Assembly (NCBI GenBank): GCA_003024175.1
Contig: MDYQ01000033.1
Span: forward strand, 111,935-175,934
DNA length: 64,000 nucleotides
Origin: Planoprotostelium fungivorum
Taxonomy: Eukaryota; Evosea; Variosea; Cavosteliida; Cavosteliaceae
Direction of reading: 5' to 3'
Both the position numbers and the translations under genes were made by a program. The notes beneath the pieces were generated by a model that was not told where the DNA came from, searched no databases, and saw only the letters and a program-made list of their open reading frames with translations. Positions 30,877 to 43,297 of this stretch are shown piece by piece. How positions within the stretch are numbered: the stretch's first letter is position 1; every line of letters begins with the position of its first letter.

Positions 30877-33800
30877 ATGCCGGGGGAGGAGATCACGTCC
30901 CTTCTCGACTCATTGGAAGAGAGACCCATCACAGAGACGCGAGCAAAGACATACGATTCCCTACTCTCATTTTTCAAGGATGATCAACTCGTAGAGGAGC
31001 ACCTCGTAGTCCTGAAGAATGCTTCGGAACGACTGATCGACCAGATGTTGCTCGATGTGAACAGCAACAATCGATCCCTGTGAGAGTGTAATTGCACGAC
31101 TCTTCTCACATCATTCACAGAGCTGCATTGGCTCTGAAGGGTCTAGGCTTCTTGACACATAGAGTACCCGTATCTACTGGCATCAAAGCGGAACAGACGA
31201 CCACCATCTGGTCTTCTATCGTCAACATTATACAGAACACCGACGATAAGAGATTGTGCAATTACAGCTATTGGTGGCTGTCCGTCCAAAGTCTATCATC
31301 TGACTGTCTGACCCCCAAACTGTTGTCTGATGTGAGGACAGATGGATGAATCATTCCCCTCACCATCATAGATCTTGGATTGTTGCTTGCGCGCTCTTGG
31401 ACCAAAGATACCCTTCGATTCGAAGACGATCGAATTCGAAGCACTCGATTCATTATCCAAGTGAGACGTCCACGTCTCTCATCTTCTGAACTCTATCAGG
31501 ATGATCCTCACCGTACCCGCCTTCACCATGTCAGAGTACTCATCACGATGGCTCCCCGTCCTCTACAACAAGATGTTGTACGCCGATGAAAAGTGTGTGC
31601 CTCTTAACAACATCACCTGATGCTTCATCAGGTTTAGAAAGAAGGCGACGGAGGCCATCATCAATGTGATACCTCACCTGGGAAGAGAGAGCGTGAGAAC
31701 ACAAACCTTCACCGGTGTTCCCGCCCAGGTGTCTGGCATCATCTTCCAAGACATGAAAGAATCCGAAGGTGTCTCTCGACTCAAGAAACTCATCGATGAC
31801 GGAGAAGGTGCGACATCATTGCACATCGCATCGTCTGATGCATCCAGATGTATCGGCCATCAAGATGTGGGGCGTCATCGTGCACCTGTTGGGCAGCTCC
31901 GTCATGAAAGAAGGTCTGCTCAATCGTCTACTCAGTCTCATCGAAGGTTGTTTCAGCTCGCCGAAACCAGACGTGATGCACATGAGAATTTTTCGAAACT
32001 GAATCCATCAGGTGCGAATCGAGTGCACTCTCATCTGGCGTTACCTCATCGTAAACTTTTCGACGCACGGAAAGAAGCCATCTAAAAGGATGATCGACCT
32101 CATGATGCGACCTCTCATGACCAGGTGAGTCATAGGACACCAATGTTGCACTCTAACGGATCGTCATCACATCATCGCACCTCCATCTTGTCAACATCAC
32201 ATCTTTCATCGATCTGATCATCATGTAGCGTCGAGAAGGGATCTTCTCTCAGAGGTCACATGGCACATTACTACTCTTGGTGTTCTCTCGTCAACAGCAT
32301 GAACGAGGACATTTCAAAGGTGAGTAAACAAGGTAGAAAACAGCGGAGCTGATGAAACACAGGAGTTCGGTACCTTATTCCCAGAATATCTCAAACAGTT
32401 CATCGATAAGACGAAGAGCTGGATGACGTGGGCTTTGGTCTGTGACATGATGGGTAATATACTCCTCCATCTCATCATCGTCTGTACCCATCATCATCTT
32501 CCATCCCATCTCGATCTGATGGGGTCATCAGTGAAATTATTGAATAATCCTCCATTCAACAACTCCTTCTCTTCTCTCGGCTCCCTCATCCCCATCATCA
32601 ACACCGCCGGCGATGAGATCATCGTGGTGGATCCCTTCGAAGGGATGACCGGTCACATCACCACCACGACCGTCCTGCAACACTTTGACTTCTTCCTCCA
32701 CTTGCTCAAACATCCTCCATCACCCGCGACACCGACTCAGGTGAGGACAGAAATGGATTTAAAGTATTTTATTCACTGACGAATCGAACAGGCGACATCT
32801 GAGTCAGAGGCACCGACGAAGACGGTGAGAGTCGATGTATCGATGTCTCTGATGTAGTTAGGACCCCCGTGAGGCATTGTGGTCCGCCATCGTGGCCAGA
32901 TTGTCCGCTCCAGGAAGAGACCTGGACAGAGAATACCTCGTGTCGAGCCTGCTTAAACTCATCGATTTCTTACCAGTCATGTTGTGTGAGACATTCGATC
33001 ACAAACGTCTCCTCCCTTTTCTCGCCAAGTTTGTTTGAACTCTTCTCGATATCGAAATTAGTTCACGTCGGTCGATTCTCATCTATTATAGCGGGGATGG
33101 ACGTACAGAGTGGAGGGTCTCTCATCTCTTCTCTCGCCGACAGCCTCGATTCTTTCGCACTCTTTTCATCGAATTTTCAAGTGGAACACAAGGAGACAGA
33201 TAAGGAGGGGCAGGGGAGTGTGACCTCCTTGGGTAAGATATCGTTGTGGGGTGAGTCAAGACGTCATTTGTGATTCGTTACGATGACATCATCACAGCTG
33301 CCATCTTCAGTGAATGGATCAAGAAGGATTTGGGACTCCCAAATGGTGCCGACGGGAACACCATACGTAAGATGTGGGAGAGTTCATCGGAATTTCGAGT
33401 CGTCGTACGTCACCTCATACGTAAACTGGCGGTCGGAGTGAATCTGGTACGTGATCTCCTTTCAAATTCTCCATCACTTTCCCATGAATTCTCCGTGACT
33501 TCTCCATCAGTTTCCCATGTACCGCCACGCTCTACAACTGCTGGATCGCAGAACTGCCCACGATCTATTAGAGATCTCTACAAATCTGGATATATGGTGT
33601 GAGATCGGTACGTATCACATAATTACGCATCGTGAATGTGATGATGAATAGTGACGTCATTGGATGGTCACGTGACTCGTACGGACACGCTGACGGACAA
33701 GGCGGGACCCATCGAAGAGGATTTTTCACTCGTCTACAACGCTCTGTTGTACCCCATTAGGTTAGAATTTTCACGGAATTATCTTAACCGACGCCGCAGG

Positions 33801-36067
33801 GTATTATCCGAGATGTCTCCCCGCGCTGCCGCCAACTTATCAGATTTGAAATTCGAATCGACCGAAGACGATTTCAACGGCTGGTTCATGAGCATCGTGG
33901 ACAAGTGTCTCCTCCAATGGAAGAAGTTCTTCTCCACTTTCCACAAGGTATTCACTGTTCTCACCCTCGTGACGTGTGATGACGCCATCAGATCTCTACC
34001 CTGAAGAATCCGAATCCCAATGTTGGTGTAGACGGTTTATGCTCCCGTTTGAATTTATTGTTGTCCAACGAGGGTCCATCCAGCGAGGCCCAGACGAACC
34101 CGGCAGGGTGAGTCACGTGACCTACGATGTCACGACTCAACGTCACGATAGTGGCCGCCTCGTGTTTCGTTACGCTTCGGAGGTGTTTGTGATGCTGTTC
34201 AAAACGGTGGATCTCTATCCTTCGTTTGGACTACCGAAAAAGTGGAAGACGAGCACTGGACCGGCGAATTTGTCGAATCTGATGGAATTTTCGAATCGGT
34301 TATTTGTGAAGGCCCATCAGAATTTATTCTTAGAGCAGAACAGCGAGGTAGTCATCGTCATCAACATCATCACGATCATCCATCATCCGACATCCATCAT
34401 CAGTCAACTCGTGACAGGATGATACACCGAAGAAGCTGATCGAAGGCTTGTCTCAATGCTTCAGAAATATCGGTGGAAAGATGATGTCCACTAGTCAAGA
34501 CATGGTCGTCTACTTGTTGGAAGAGCTCTCCAAGCCCCTCCAAACTTGGTTGGAAGATCCCAAACCTCAATCTTTCTGTGAGTTTTCTTCGACATTTCAC
34601 CACTCACCCGTACAGCCGGTTCGTCCGCCGCACGTGGTGTCAATCTACAACTCGAAGTGAAAGACGCGGTGAATGTCATCGAAATTTCACAGACTCACGT
34701 AACAAGGTGGAGGATCTGTGGGATCAGATCTTATCTTGCCTCCTGCGTACGTTTCCCAAGGGAAGTTTTACATCCCAATTACTCGAGAAGATCTCACCCC
34801 TGTTACGCTGTGGCTTCGGTTCTAAGCACAGACACATCAAGAACGAGACGATCACCTTCTGGAACAAGAGCTTCGGTACGTCGGAAGAATTAGTTTATCC
34901 GGCGATTTTGGTACCACTGTTGGGTGGGTTACGCAGCAAGATCTCCATCGATCTACCGCAGTGGAATGAGGTACGTACGGGATGAAATGTCCGACGTAAC
35001 GGAGCGTAGGTGGAGGGGGAAGAGAAGGAGATGACTGGAACTCTCGCCGTAGATGCTTCGCTGTCGATCGATGAAGTGAAAATACAAACACCCGTGCTGA
35101 AGTCAAAGAGTGAGAATTCTATTTCCAGTTGTCTCTCATCGTCTAAATCGAAATCTTTGACCTTTATTCAATTTCCATCCAATTTCAAATTTATTTTTGT
35201 AATACGTTTCGTTCACATTTTGATGTTTTCACAGAGAAGAAGATGGAGACGAAGAGAGACACACCCCAGCGAGACCCCAGCCCACCCAAAAAGGCGAAAT
35301 CGAGCGCAACCGAAAGGTGATATCCCTCATTCCGTTTTCATCTCACAACCCACAGCAAACCTTCCATCCGATCACCCGAAGAAGAAGATTCAAAGTTTGT
35401 TGCCATCGTTACAGAGCCACAGAGAGAAGAAATCTTGACGGAGAGACAGAAGGAAGTCAGGGAGAACGCCAGGTGAATGAGTTTGGAGGGGACACGAAGT
35501 GACTCGTTGTAGAACGAAGAGACGAGCTATGCCTGCCACGTATACTACATTGGACCAGACGCAAGATGCGTCTCTCAAAATGGAAGTAGAGGTGAGATTT
35601 CGACGAAATTTCACTCCTCACATCACCAGGACGATAAGACTCAAGAGATCGAGGAGAGAGCGTCGGGTAAACCATTCATCCGTTACGTACGTACTGAATA
35701 CGTACAGGATCGAAGAGGAGCTGTCGTGAAGAGAAAAAGCAAGAAGAGGAAGCACCTCGTCCCATCAAGAAGAAAAGGTTGGAATCAGATGAACCCGCTC
35801 AGGTGAACACGTACGTACGTATCATACTTACGTACCCAGCCCCGTACTCCCTCAGGAGCCTCCACGACGTCGACGTCGACGTCGACACAATCCACAGAAG
35901 CAACAGAGGAAGAAGCTCTGGAGATTCTGATGGGAAGGAGACCCGAATGGATCCTGAAGAAGCTGAAGAAGATGTCCTCGAAGCAATTGTTAGAAGCGCA
36001 GAGTCAGCTGTGTCTGTTGTCGGCCCAATGTGCCGCAGTGATCAAGGACCGGTTGATCAGCGGATGA
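30877..36067 (+). CDS. Rif1-like telomere/replication-timing protein
   Basis: A large HEAT-repeat protein controlling replication timing and double-strand break repair. The ATG at 30877 begins MPGEEITSLLDSLEERPITE. Many exons follow: ALKGLGFLTHRVPVST, CNYSYWWLSVQSLSS, WIVACALLDQRYPFDS, MWGVIVHLLGSSVMKE, CTLIWRYLIVNFSTHG, YPSFGLPKKW, CGFGSKHRHIKNETITFWNK and SFGTSEELVYPAILVPLL; the last is a hallmark of Rif1 N-terminal repeats (W N..FG...L.YP..L). A basic, disordered region carries REEILTERQKEVRENAR then RRAMPATYTTLDQTQD, matching the metazoan Rif1 segment LTE-QKEV...IPAMY. The end is a short helical domain (LLEAQSQLCLLSAQCAAVIK) to the stop at 36067. A PP1-docking RVxF was not searched exhaustively. 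Exon borders in 32.8-34.6 kb are approximate. Confidence 0.75.
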
Positions 36068-36217
36068 GCTCATGTGTCTCAAAAAGTAAAGAAATAGTGT
36101 GACGTTTCAGTTGATCAACGAAACGTCGGCCCGTGAAACGACCACGCGGAATTTCCGAGGCAATTCGGAAGTGCTCCGATCGCCGATGACTCTGAAACCG
36201 CCGAACAGACAAACATC

Positions 36218-37036
36218 ATGACAACATCACTCGTCACAGGTGCCTCTCGTGGTCTCGGTTTAGAGATCGTTCGTCAGTTAGCTCAGACAGAAGGAAGCAT
36301 TACCTTTGCTGGCGTTCGTGACCCCACATCGACAAGTGATGCATTTAAGAAGGTGGTTGCAGAGGCCAGAGGGAAGGTCATCCTCGTCGCGTTGGACATT
36401 GAGAAGCAGGAATCAGTCGATGAAGCCGTGAAAACAGTCCGCCAGCACACGTCAACTCTGGATCTATTAGGTAATCCGATCTTCAAGAGCCACATCTGAT
36501 CTCCATCTCACAGTAAACAATGCTGCGTGGGCAGGAGATATACAACCGTTGCCAGAACAAGGGATCGATCAGTTCACAAGTCATTTCGAGATCAATTGCG
36601 TCTCTCAACTCAGAGTCATCCGAGGCTTCATAGATTTCCTCTTGGCCGGTAGTGGAAAGAAGGTCGTCAACATATCATCGAACGCCGGCAGCATTGCCAA
36701 CACAAAGGTAGTACCATACGGACCTTATGCAGTCAGCAAGGCAGCCCTCAACATGTTGACCAAATTGCATGCGGAACATTATAGACAAGACGGCGTCATC
36801 TTTCTTTCCATACACCCCGGTTTTCTGCAGGTGCGGCATCACATTGAATCGTGTGTGTCATCATGATGATGTATTAACAGACGGACATGGGCACAGCTTA
36901 CGAGGCCAAGAGTGGACACAAACCTCCCATGACACCTCAACAGAGCGCAGAAGCCATGCTCAAGGTGATCGGTGCTTCTACCGTGGAGGACAGTGGTTCT
37001 TTCAAAAACTGGGAGGGAGTCGTTCTTCCTTACTGA
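36218..37036 (+). CDS. Short-chain dehydrogenase/reductase (classical SDR)
   Basis: Three exons (introns 36471-36513 and 36831-36880) encode about 240 residues. Motifs: VTGASRGLGLEI (TGxxxGxG cofactor site), ALDIEKQ, LLVNNAAWAG (NNAG-type), VNISSNAGS (catalytic Ser), YGPYAVSKAALN (YxxxK), HPGFLQTDMG. An Arg after the glycine motif (ASRGLG) is common in this subgroup. Size and motif order resemble the C-factor/sniffer-type carbonyl reductases; the substrate is unknown. Complete, no defects. Confidence 0.9.
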
Positions 37037-37125
37037 AGATTTGTGCCATCAGATGCAACTCATCTTGTCATCAAACGATAAAGAGATCATTTTTCCATTG
37101 GACTTGCTTTCTATTCTTACATCCA

Positions 37126-40100
37126 TCACTGAATGATGCACTTTGGCTTCATGCCCACACTTCCCTGAGCCTTCTTCGCTCTCACTTCGCTCTCCTTGAA
37201 GGCCTGGAGCTTCAGCTTGTAACCTTCGGGGTCTATCTTCTTCTCCAGCTGCTCTTCTAAGAACCAGATGGTGTCGGGGGACTTGACGAAGATCTTTGTC
37301 TTTCCCACTTCGAACTCGTCGCTGTTGATGTTCTTTGGAAACTTGCCGAGAGCCCACTGGACAAAGTCTCTCACACCTGCGGGTGTGATCAGATGCGATG
37401 TCGACGCAGAATTTTCGAGGAAAATCACCTTGGGCTTCGTTGTTCATGGTGGGTTGGTCCATGAGAGGCTGAGAGAGTCAGTCCCAAAAACGTGAAATAA
37501 AATGAAATAAAATCACCTTGAAGCGATTGAGGAAGACGCCGAACATGTGACGGTAAGCGTAACCTGCTCTCTTCACCCTCACGTTCTCCAGGAGTCCCAA
37601 ATATTTGATCTGTCCCAAATTCAGTCCCAATTCCCAGGGAATCTCCCACCTGATGCTCCACGAGATCGGACGTGAAAGACATTGGAGTCTTCTTCGTGTT
37701 CGGCTTGATACAACGGATGTAATGAGGTGTGCACTGTGATAGTTTCTGCATCAAGGCACCCGCCGACTGCCTGATCTTGATTCCAGAAGTCGTGGGAGAT
37801 GATTTATCTGCAAAATTTCCGTGAAAATTCGGGGGGAAATTCCTCTCACCGTTCTCGACATTTTCCGGGAAGAGGGAGTTGAAGAAACGATTGTTTGAGG
37901 CTTGCATGCACATCACCAGAGAGGGAAACAAATTGTCGTAATTCTTGAAGCAGAATTCCTCCGAGTCGTACGTCACTTCACCTGAGATATCGTTGAGTTT
38001 ACCTCCATGTGAAATCCGACGAGAATTCGAATTACGTACCGGCGTAATGCTTGATGGTGAACTGCTCCTTGCCGTGGAGGGCTGTACCCGTCAGTCTGAA
38101 ATTTCCCGGAAAACTCACAGAGGTAATCGTGATTGGGTAGTCCCTTGGCCAGTTTCTCCATGAATTTCGCATCGCAGGTCGCAGAATCGAGAGAGTGTAC
38201 GGTCTTACACGTGTCGTCCAAGAGTCTGAAGACTCCGGGAGGGTTGGTACCCTCGATGACGTCACACACCACCTTGTTGTCAAAGTAGTTGATGTCCTTC
38301 CACTGCAGGGGTCACTCTCGATTCTGCGATCGCAGGTGCGACGGTTCACCTTGAGGCCTTCTTCGTGGTATTCTCTCTGCTCGTGACGAATGGTCAAGTC
38401 GATGAAGATCTGTTGTAATCTCTCCTTTAACAACGTCAGATACAGTAAACGAGTGACAGAAATAAAACAAGTGAACAAGCGTGAGAAATGAGAGAAGTGG
38501 GAGAAATGAAAGTGAAAGAAAAAGTGAGAGGAGTGAGAGGAGTGAACAAGTGAGAGAAATGAGAGGACTCACGTTGACGTAGTTGATGCAAAATTGCTCG
38601 AAGGCATTCTTCTGGAAGATTTCAAACCCATAAATGTCCAACACTCCGATGCTCCTCTCGGAATTTCCGAAATTGACCTACCACCGTCACTTTCAGAATT
38701 TTCTCCGAAATTCACCTTGCCGCCACCGCCTCCACCGCCTCCACCTGTCCGTGGAGAAGTGGGAGGAGAAGAGGGAGGGTTGCGAGCTCCTGGCATCGGG
38801 GGAGGTCCACCTCTACCACCTGATGACGTCATCATGACGTCATCAATACGCATCGTCACCTGATGGTGGGCCACCACGGCCGCCGGGGGGTGCTGGGGGT
38901 GATCTAGCTCCCGGTGGAGGCATCCCCCTACCACCTGTCACCGTTGTGTCAGTGTCATCGGAATATAGGGCGTAAGGATTGTAGATGGATGAATTTACCC
39001 GGGGGTGGAGCACCACGGCCGCCCGGTGGGGGCATACCTCTACCACCTGCGTGATGTCATTATGACGTCATACATGTCATAAATGAATTACCCGGTGGTG
39101 GTCCTCCCCTGCCTCCGGGTGCCGAAGGCGGTTCCCTCCCTGAATTCTCCGTCAATTTTCTCCGAAATCTCTGTGAAAACTCACTTGCAGCCGGGGGTGA
39201 CGAGGGAGCACCTCCTCCGCCTCCACCACCGCTCCTGCCACTGTTGAGGGCGGTGTTGATCTTTACAACGAGCCAATCGAAAATTCTCTCGTAGAGAGTC
39301 TTGGCGAGGGCATCACGGGTGCCGCCGGCCTGATCTGGACTCTGTGGTACAGCCCTGTCACGTGTCACTGAAATTTCGCGTGAAACTGTCACATGACCGT
39401 GTGGCGGGCGGAACCGGAAGTGATGGTGCGGTGAGTCAGGGCGTGTTGTAGAGTACCCACGTCTGAAATTTCGTCGGAATTTCGATGCGATGCGTAATGT
39501 ACGTACCGACTTCGAGGAGGTAAGCGCACATCTCTAAGACGTTCGTGTTCGAAATGGTTGCCGGGGTACCACCGGTGAATTGTAGATTGCCCAAATGCAG
39601 CATGGCTGCCAAGAGCTGCCACACGTAATACTACCGACGGTCACGTGACTTCATCTACAACGAGCCATCACCTGATCTTGCGAGGAGATTCCGATGACGT
39701 TGAATGCATTGGCGACTTCCTTGTATTCTGCTGCATCATCAACACCTTCTACGGTATTGCATCCACTCTTGGACAAGTACTGAAAGGAGCTGACACCTGA
39801 AAGAGGTCACGTCTACGTGATGTCTACCTCCATGTCACCTCCTTGTAGAGAGAAATCGGATTGCATGTTGGATGGTGAGCCGACGACCAATTGGTAGAAG
39901 ATCTGCGATGGTGGGTGAGAAATTTGGCGGGAGGTAAGGGAGACGTACGTGGAAGTTTCTCTCTCCTTTTCCTTGGAAGGCCACACGGGTCTTCTCTAAG
40001 AGGAAGTTTGTAATGAGACCACCGGATGGCTCTCCCTTGTCGGTGAAAGTGGTCTCTAAGTACTTTCCGAATCGAGAAGAGTTGTCATTGCGGACCGTCT

Positions 40101-40679
40101 TTGCATTTCCAAATGATTCCAACAGAGGATTGGTGGATGATATGACGTCCTTCACGTGCCTCGCGTTGGTGTTATCTCCGGAGACGGCCGACACGTAGTT
40201 GAGGATGATCTTGGCCGATTCGGTCTTACCTTTCGATTACGATTCAGAACACGTAGAACACGAACCGTCGCTTACCTGCGCCCGATTCACCCGAAATGAT
40301 GACGGCTTGGGAACATTGCTCAGATACGAGACCTCTGTAGGCTGCCTCTGCCAATTGGAATGGATGGGGAGGTGTGGCACCACCTTGGGCGTTCGAATAC
40401 AATTTGATGTGATCCTCTCCATAGATGGGAAGTCGTTTGTAGGGATTCACCTGTGATGAAATGAGAAGATGGATGACAGTGGAAGAGGGACTCACCGCGA
40501 TGAGAACGTCTCCGATGTTCGTGTAAATGAGCTCGCGGTTGTATCGAGCTCCCAACTGCTTCGTCTGAAGACATTAGAGGATGATACTTCGGATGCGAAT
40601 CGCTCACCAGCTCGCCGTTGGAAGGGCTGCTGACCATCACAAGGTCGTCCACACCATCGGTGAGCATGAAGAAGGCCAT
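37126..40679 (-). CDS. Tail-less class I myosin with GPR-rich loop and CaaX end (myosin K-like)
   Basis: The ATG at 40679 gives [15 protein letters not shown]. The motor follows: [42 protein letters not shown] (P-loop), [20 protein letters not shown] (switch I), [35 protein letters not shown] (switch II), RCIKPN and VGKTKIFVK. After the converter only about 40 residues remain, with no IQ motif, TH1 or SH3, ending GMKPKCIIQ, a CaaX prenylation box. Between INTALN and [14 protein letters not shown], five small exons (39230-38720) insert a Gly/Pro/Arg-rich segment of [17 protein letters not shown]-type repeats. Dictyostelium MyoK combines the same three features (no tail, CaaX, GPR insert in the head) and acts at the cortex in phagocytosis and tension. 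Lipid anchoring is inferred. Confidence 0.88.
38720..39230 (-). repeat. Tandemly duplicated mini-exons encoding the GPR loop
   Basis: Exons at about 39138-39091, 39046-38999, 38935-38861 and 38821-38720 (minus strand) are all phase 1; the last three begin GTGGTAGRGG and encode GGRG. Contents: [51 protein letters not shown] plus GRGGPPSG, and [16 protein letters not shown] plus a Ser/Thr/Pro and poly-Gly end. Intervening introns are 40-64 nt and contain TGACGTCA palindromes (38822-38846, 39060-39067). Confidence 0.8.
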
Positions 40680-40963
40680 GGCTGACGGTTGTGCGGCGGG
40701 TAAATGATATGATATAGGGGATGGAAATGTCTTCCAACGTTTCGGTCTGCGTTTCATTTCTTTGAGACAATTTGTTGTATAATTAAGGTCTGACCTACTT
40801 GGAAGGTTGACCCTACAGCCTGAGCCGAAGATCAGGAACATCATCATCTCGACTGGTATGGCGATAAATGATGTGGGGTTATCGAAGAGGAGTGTGCGGA
40901 TGCTCATCCAGGTGAGTTGATCGTTTCGAAGCGTTTGCGAGATGATGACGAGTGATAAAGAGC
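40680..40963. promoter_or_regulatory. Divergent promoter between myosin and TMEM181-like genes
   Basis: 284 bases separate the two start codons, so both promoters and leaders must lie here. A plus-strand ATG at 40858 opens a short frame (MAINDVGLSKRSVRMLIQ) that could be a non-conserved first exon of the plus-strand gene. Confidence 0.4.
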
Positions 40964-43231
40964 ATGCCTCCTCTGGGATACGCACTCACCTTCATCATCT
41001 TCTTCGTATTCTTATTGATTGCCATCATCGTCGGAGCTCTAGGTCAGTTCACATTTTTTAGAATACATGATTTCATCCATCAGTGACGCTGTCTTCAACA
41101 TATCTTCATCCGCATATCGATCCGAATACCCATTTATCGTCTTTCTATTACGAATCGAACATTCTGACGTTGATTTGCAGGACCGAACGTCTATAATTCC
41201 ATCGATCTGAACGCTTGGGGTGCGGCTTGCAGAGGGAAAGATTTTTTCGACGAATTGGATTGTGAAGGTGTCGATATGTCTGATGTGAGGGATCTGATTT
41301 CGAATCTCTTCTCACCCTCTCCGTGTTTTCCCATCTTTCAAGATCAGCATCACACCCTCTGATGTGATGTATCGAACGATCTCAATCATGCAAGTGATAC
41401 CAAGATCGATTGACACGATGAACAGTCTTCAGCCGTATGGACCGGAGTCGTCTCCAACCTCGACCGACTCAATCAAGAACTCAGTCTCTACGCTCGTCTC
41501 ACCAATGGAAGATACCAAGATGCAGGTACATCATTATCACGATGCACGATGCATCATCCGTTACCCCTCCTCTAAATCGTCTCTCAGGTCTGACCAAGAC
41601 GATCACTATATCGTTGACCGTCAGTGGTAAGAACAACGGAGACACAAATTGGACTACCATAGTCAACGCTGACACTCACGAGAGGACAGTCGTGTGTTCC
41701 GAGGTGAAATTTCGCGGAGATCTCCGCGACGATTCGAAGAAAAACGTGAGGTGACGCATCACAGGGATCTTACATCTGCGAACCTCTTGGCTTGGCCACA
41801 ATGGTTTTCATCGGATTTTCACAGTACGAATTCAACGTCACCATGCTGACCCCCACTCCAAATCTCAGGGACGTCTACTTCTCCGTGAGTCACCGTTTTC
41901 CCGCCAAAATTTCCCGCCATCTTTTTTCCCGCCAAAATTGATCCCCACAGTTTTCCTTTGTCAATCGAGACTACACGTTGTTCGAGTTGTGGTTCAGATA
42001 TGTCTTTCTCTTCTTCACCGTGGGAGCTGTCATCGCTTACTCTGTCATGTTACGTAGACACAATTGGGACTCTTGGACCCTCGAACAGAAGTGGGCCCTC
42101 GTGCTGCTGTACGCTCTCATGGGTTACAACAGTGAGTTTTCGTCGAAATCTTGTATTACGTACGTACTCATACGTACAGATCCGATCTACCCCATCGAAA
42201 TCTTGGTACCAGGATCTGCACCGGTTTTTATCAATCGTCTCTTATATGCAACTTTCCTCGTTCTCATCTTTTTATTCTGGCTCATCATCTTCGATGGTGT
42301 ACGTCAGGTGAGCATCTACAGCGTTGTAGATGGACTCGCGATGACGTCATCACAGGAGACGTCGGACCAATCGTTTGTGACATTTTACCTGCCCAAGGTG
42401 ATTCTTCTCGGAATCTTCTGGATCTGTGGTATCGCAGTGTTCGTGTGGAACCAGTGAGTTTGCATTGTAGATGGACGACACTTACGCCTTTCAGTTTCCA
42501 TCTGTCAGAAAATCCCGCCTTCACGACGACACAAGATCTGTACGGATTCAAAGTGAGCATCTACAATCCATTCTCTTGATTTCATTTCATCGTCGATTCG
42601 ACACCACCCACATGGATGCATCTACTGTATCGCGAGGAGAACGATGTTGAAAAAAAACAGGCATTTCTGGGTATCGAAATCGTGATCATGATTATCTACA
42701 CACTTTGGATGGTCATTGTAGTGGCCAGATCTGTATCAGACGCTCAGATCCTTCCTTATCTCAGCGCCAGGTGACATCGATGACGTGGATTCAGACACAC
42801 TGACATCACACGTAGAATCCGATTCTTCTTGGGTTTCACCATCTCGATCATCATCGCACTCATCATAGCTATCGTGTTTGGTTTCGCGTTCTCACAAAAT
42901 AATGGTGAGTCGCAGGTCTTCGTCACAGCAGCGTGCATCGTGATCGAGATCATCACGTCGTGATCACACATCACAATCATCGTCACACTATCCCATCATG
43001 ATATAAAAAACATCACTGCACCGCGATCGCAAGATCGCATCGTGTTGGACGACATCATCTGATGACCTTTCAGCTGCCGAATTCTTAGTTTACATCGCCC
43101 TTTTGAACTTATACATCTACGTCCTCGCCTTCGTTTACCTTCCAAATTCACCACCGGACCACTCGGACTCTGATGCGTCCAGCGCCGACCGCATAGGAAT
43201 GGTTCGTTTGGAAGAAGACGATAATATATAA
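40964..43231 (+). CDS. TMEM181/Wntless-like multi-pass membrane protein
   Basis: From ATG 40964: a first helix (YALTFIIFFVFLLIAIIVGA), a luminal region with GPNVYNSIDLNAWG and later TITISLTVSGKNNGDTNW and GSYICEPLGLATMV (beta-rich, GOLD-like), then a run of helices: FELWFRYVFLFFTVGAVIAY, WALVLLYALMGYN, NPIYPIEILVPGSAPVF, LYATFLVLIFLFWLIIFDG, YLPKVILLGIFWICGIAVF, IEIVIMIIYTLWMVIVVARS, FFLGFTISIIIALIIAIVFG and FLVYIALLNLYIYVLAFVYL. The NPxxPxxxLV...FLFWL...DG block is typical of TMEM181 and the Wntless superfamily of cargo receptors. The C-terminus is acidic/Ser-rich. Introns carry CGTTGTAG and TACGTACGTA words. Cargo or ligand is unknown. Confidence 0.75.
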
Positions 43232-43297
43232 AGACGTTTTTATTTTCCACGATGATCGTGATGTCGATGATGATGAAGGGTGATGAGCGGATGGTGA

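Noticed and set aside
38594-38863. Plus-strand proline-rich frame opposite the myosin loop
   Set aside because: Antisense shadow of the Gly/Pro exons of the minus-strand myosin gene.
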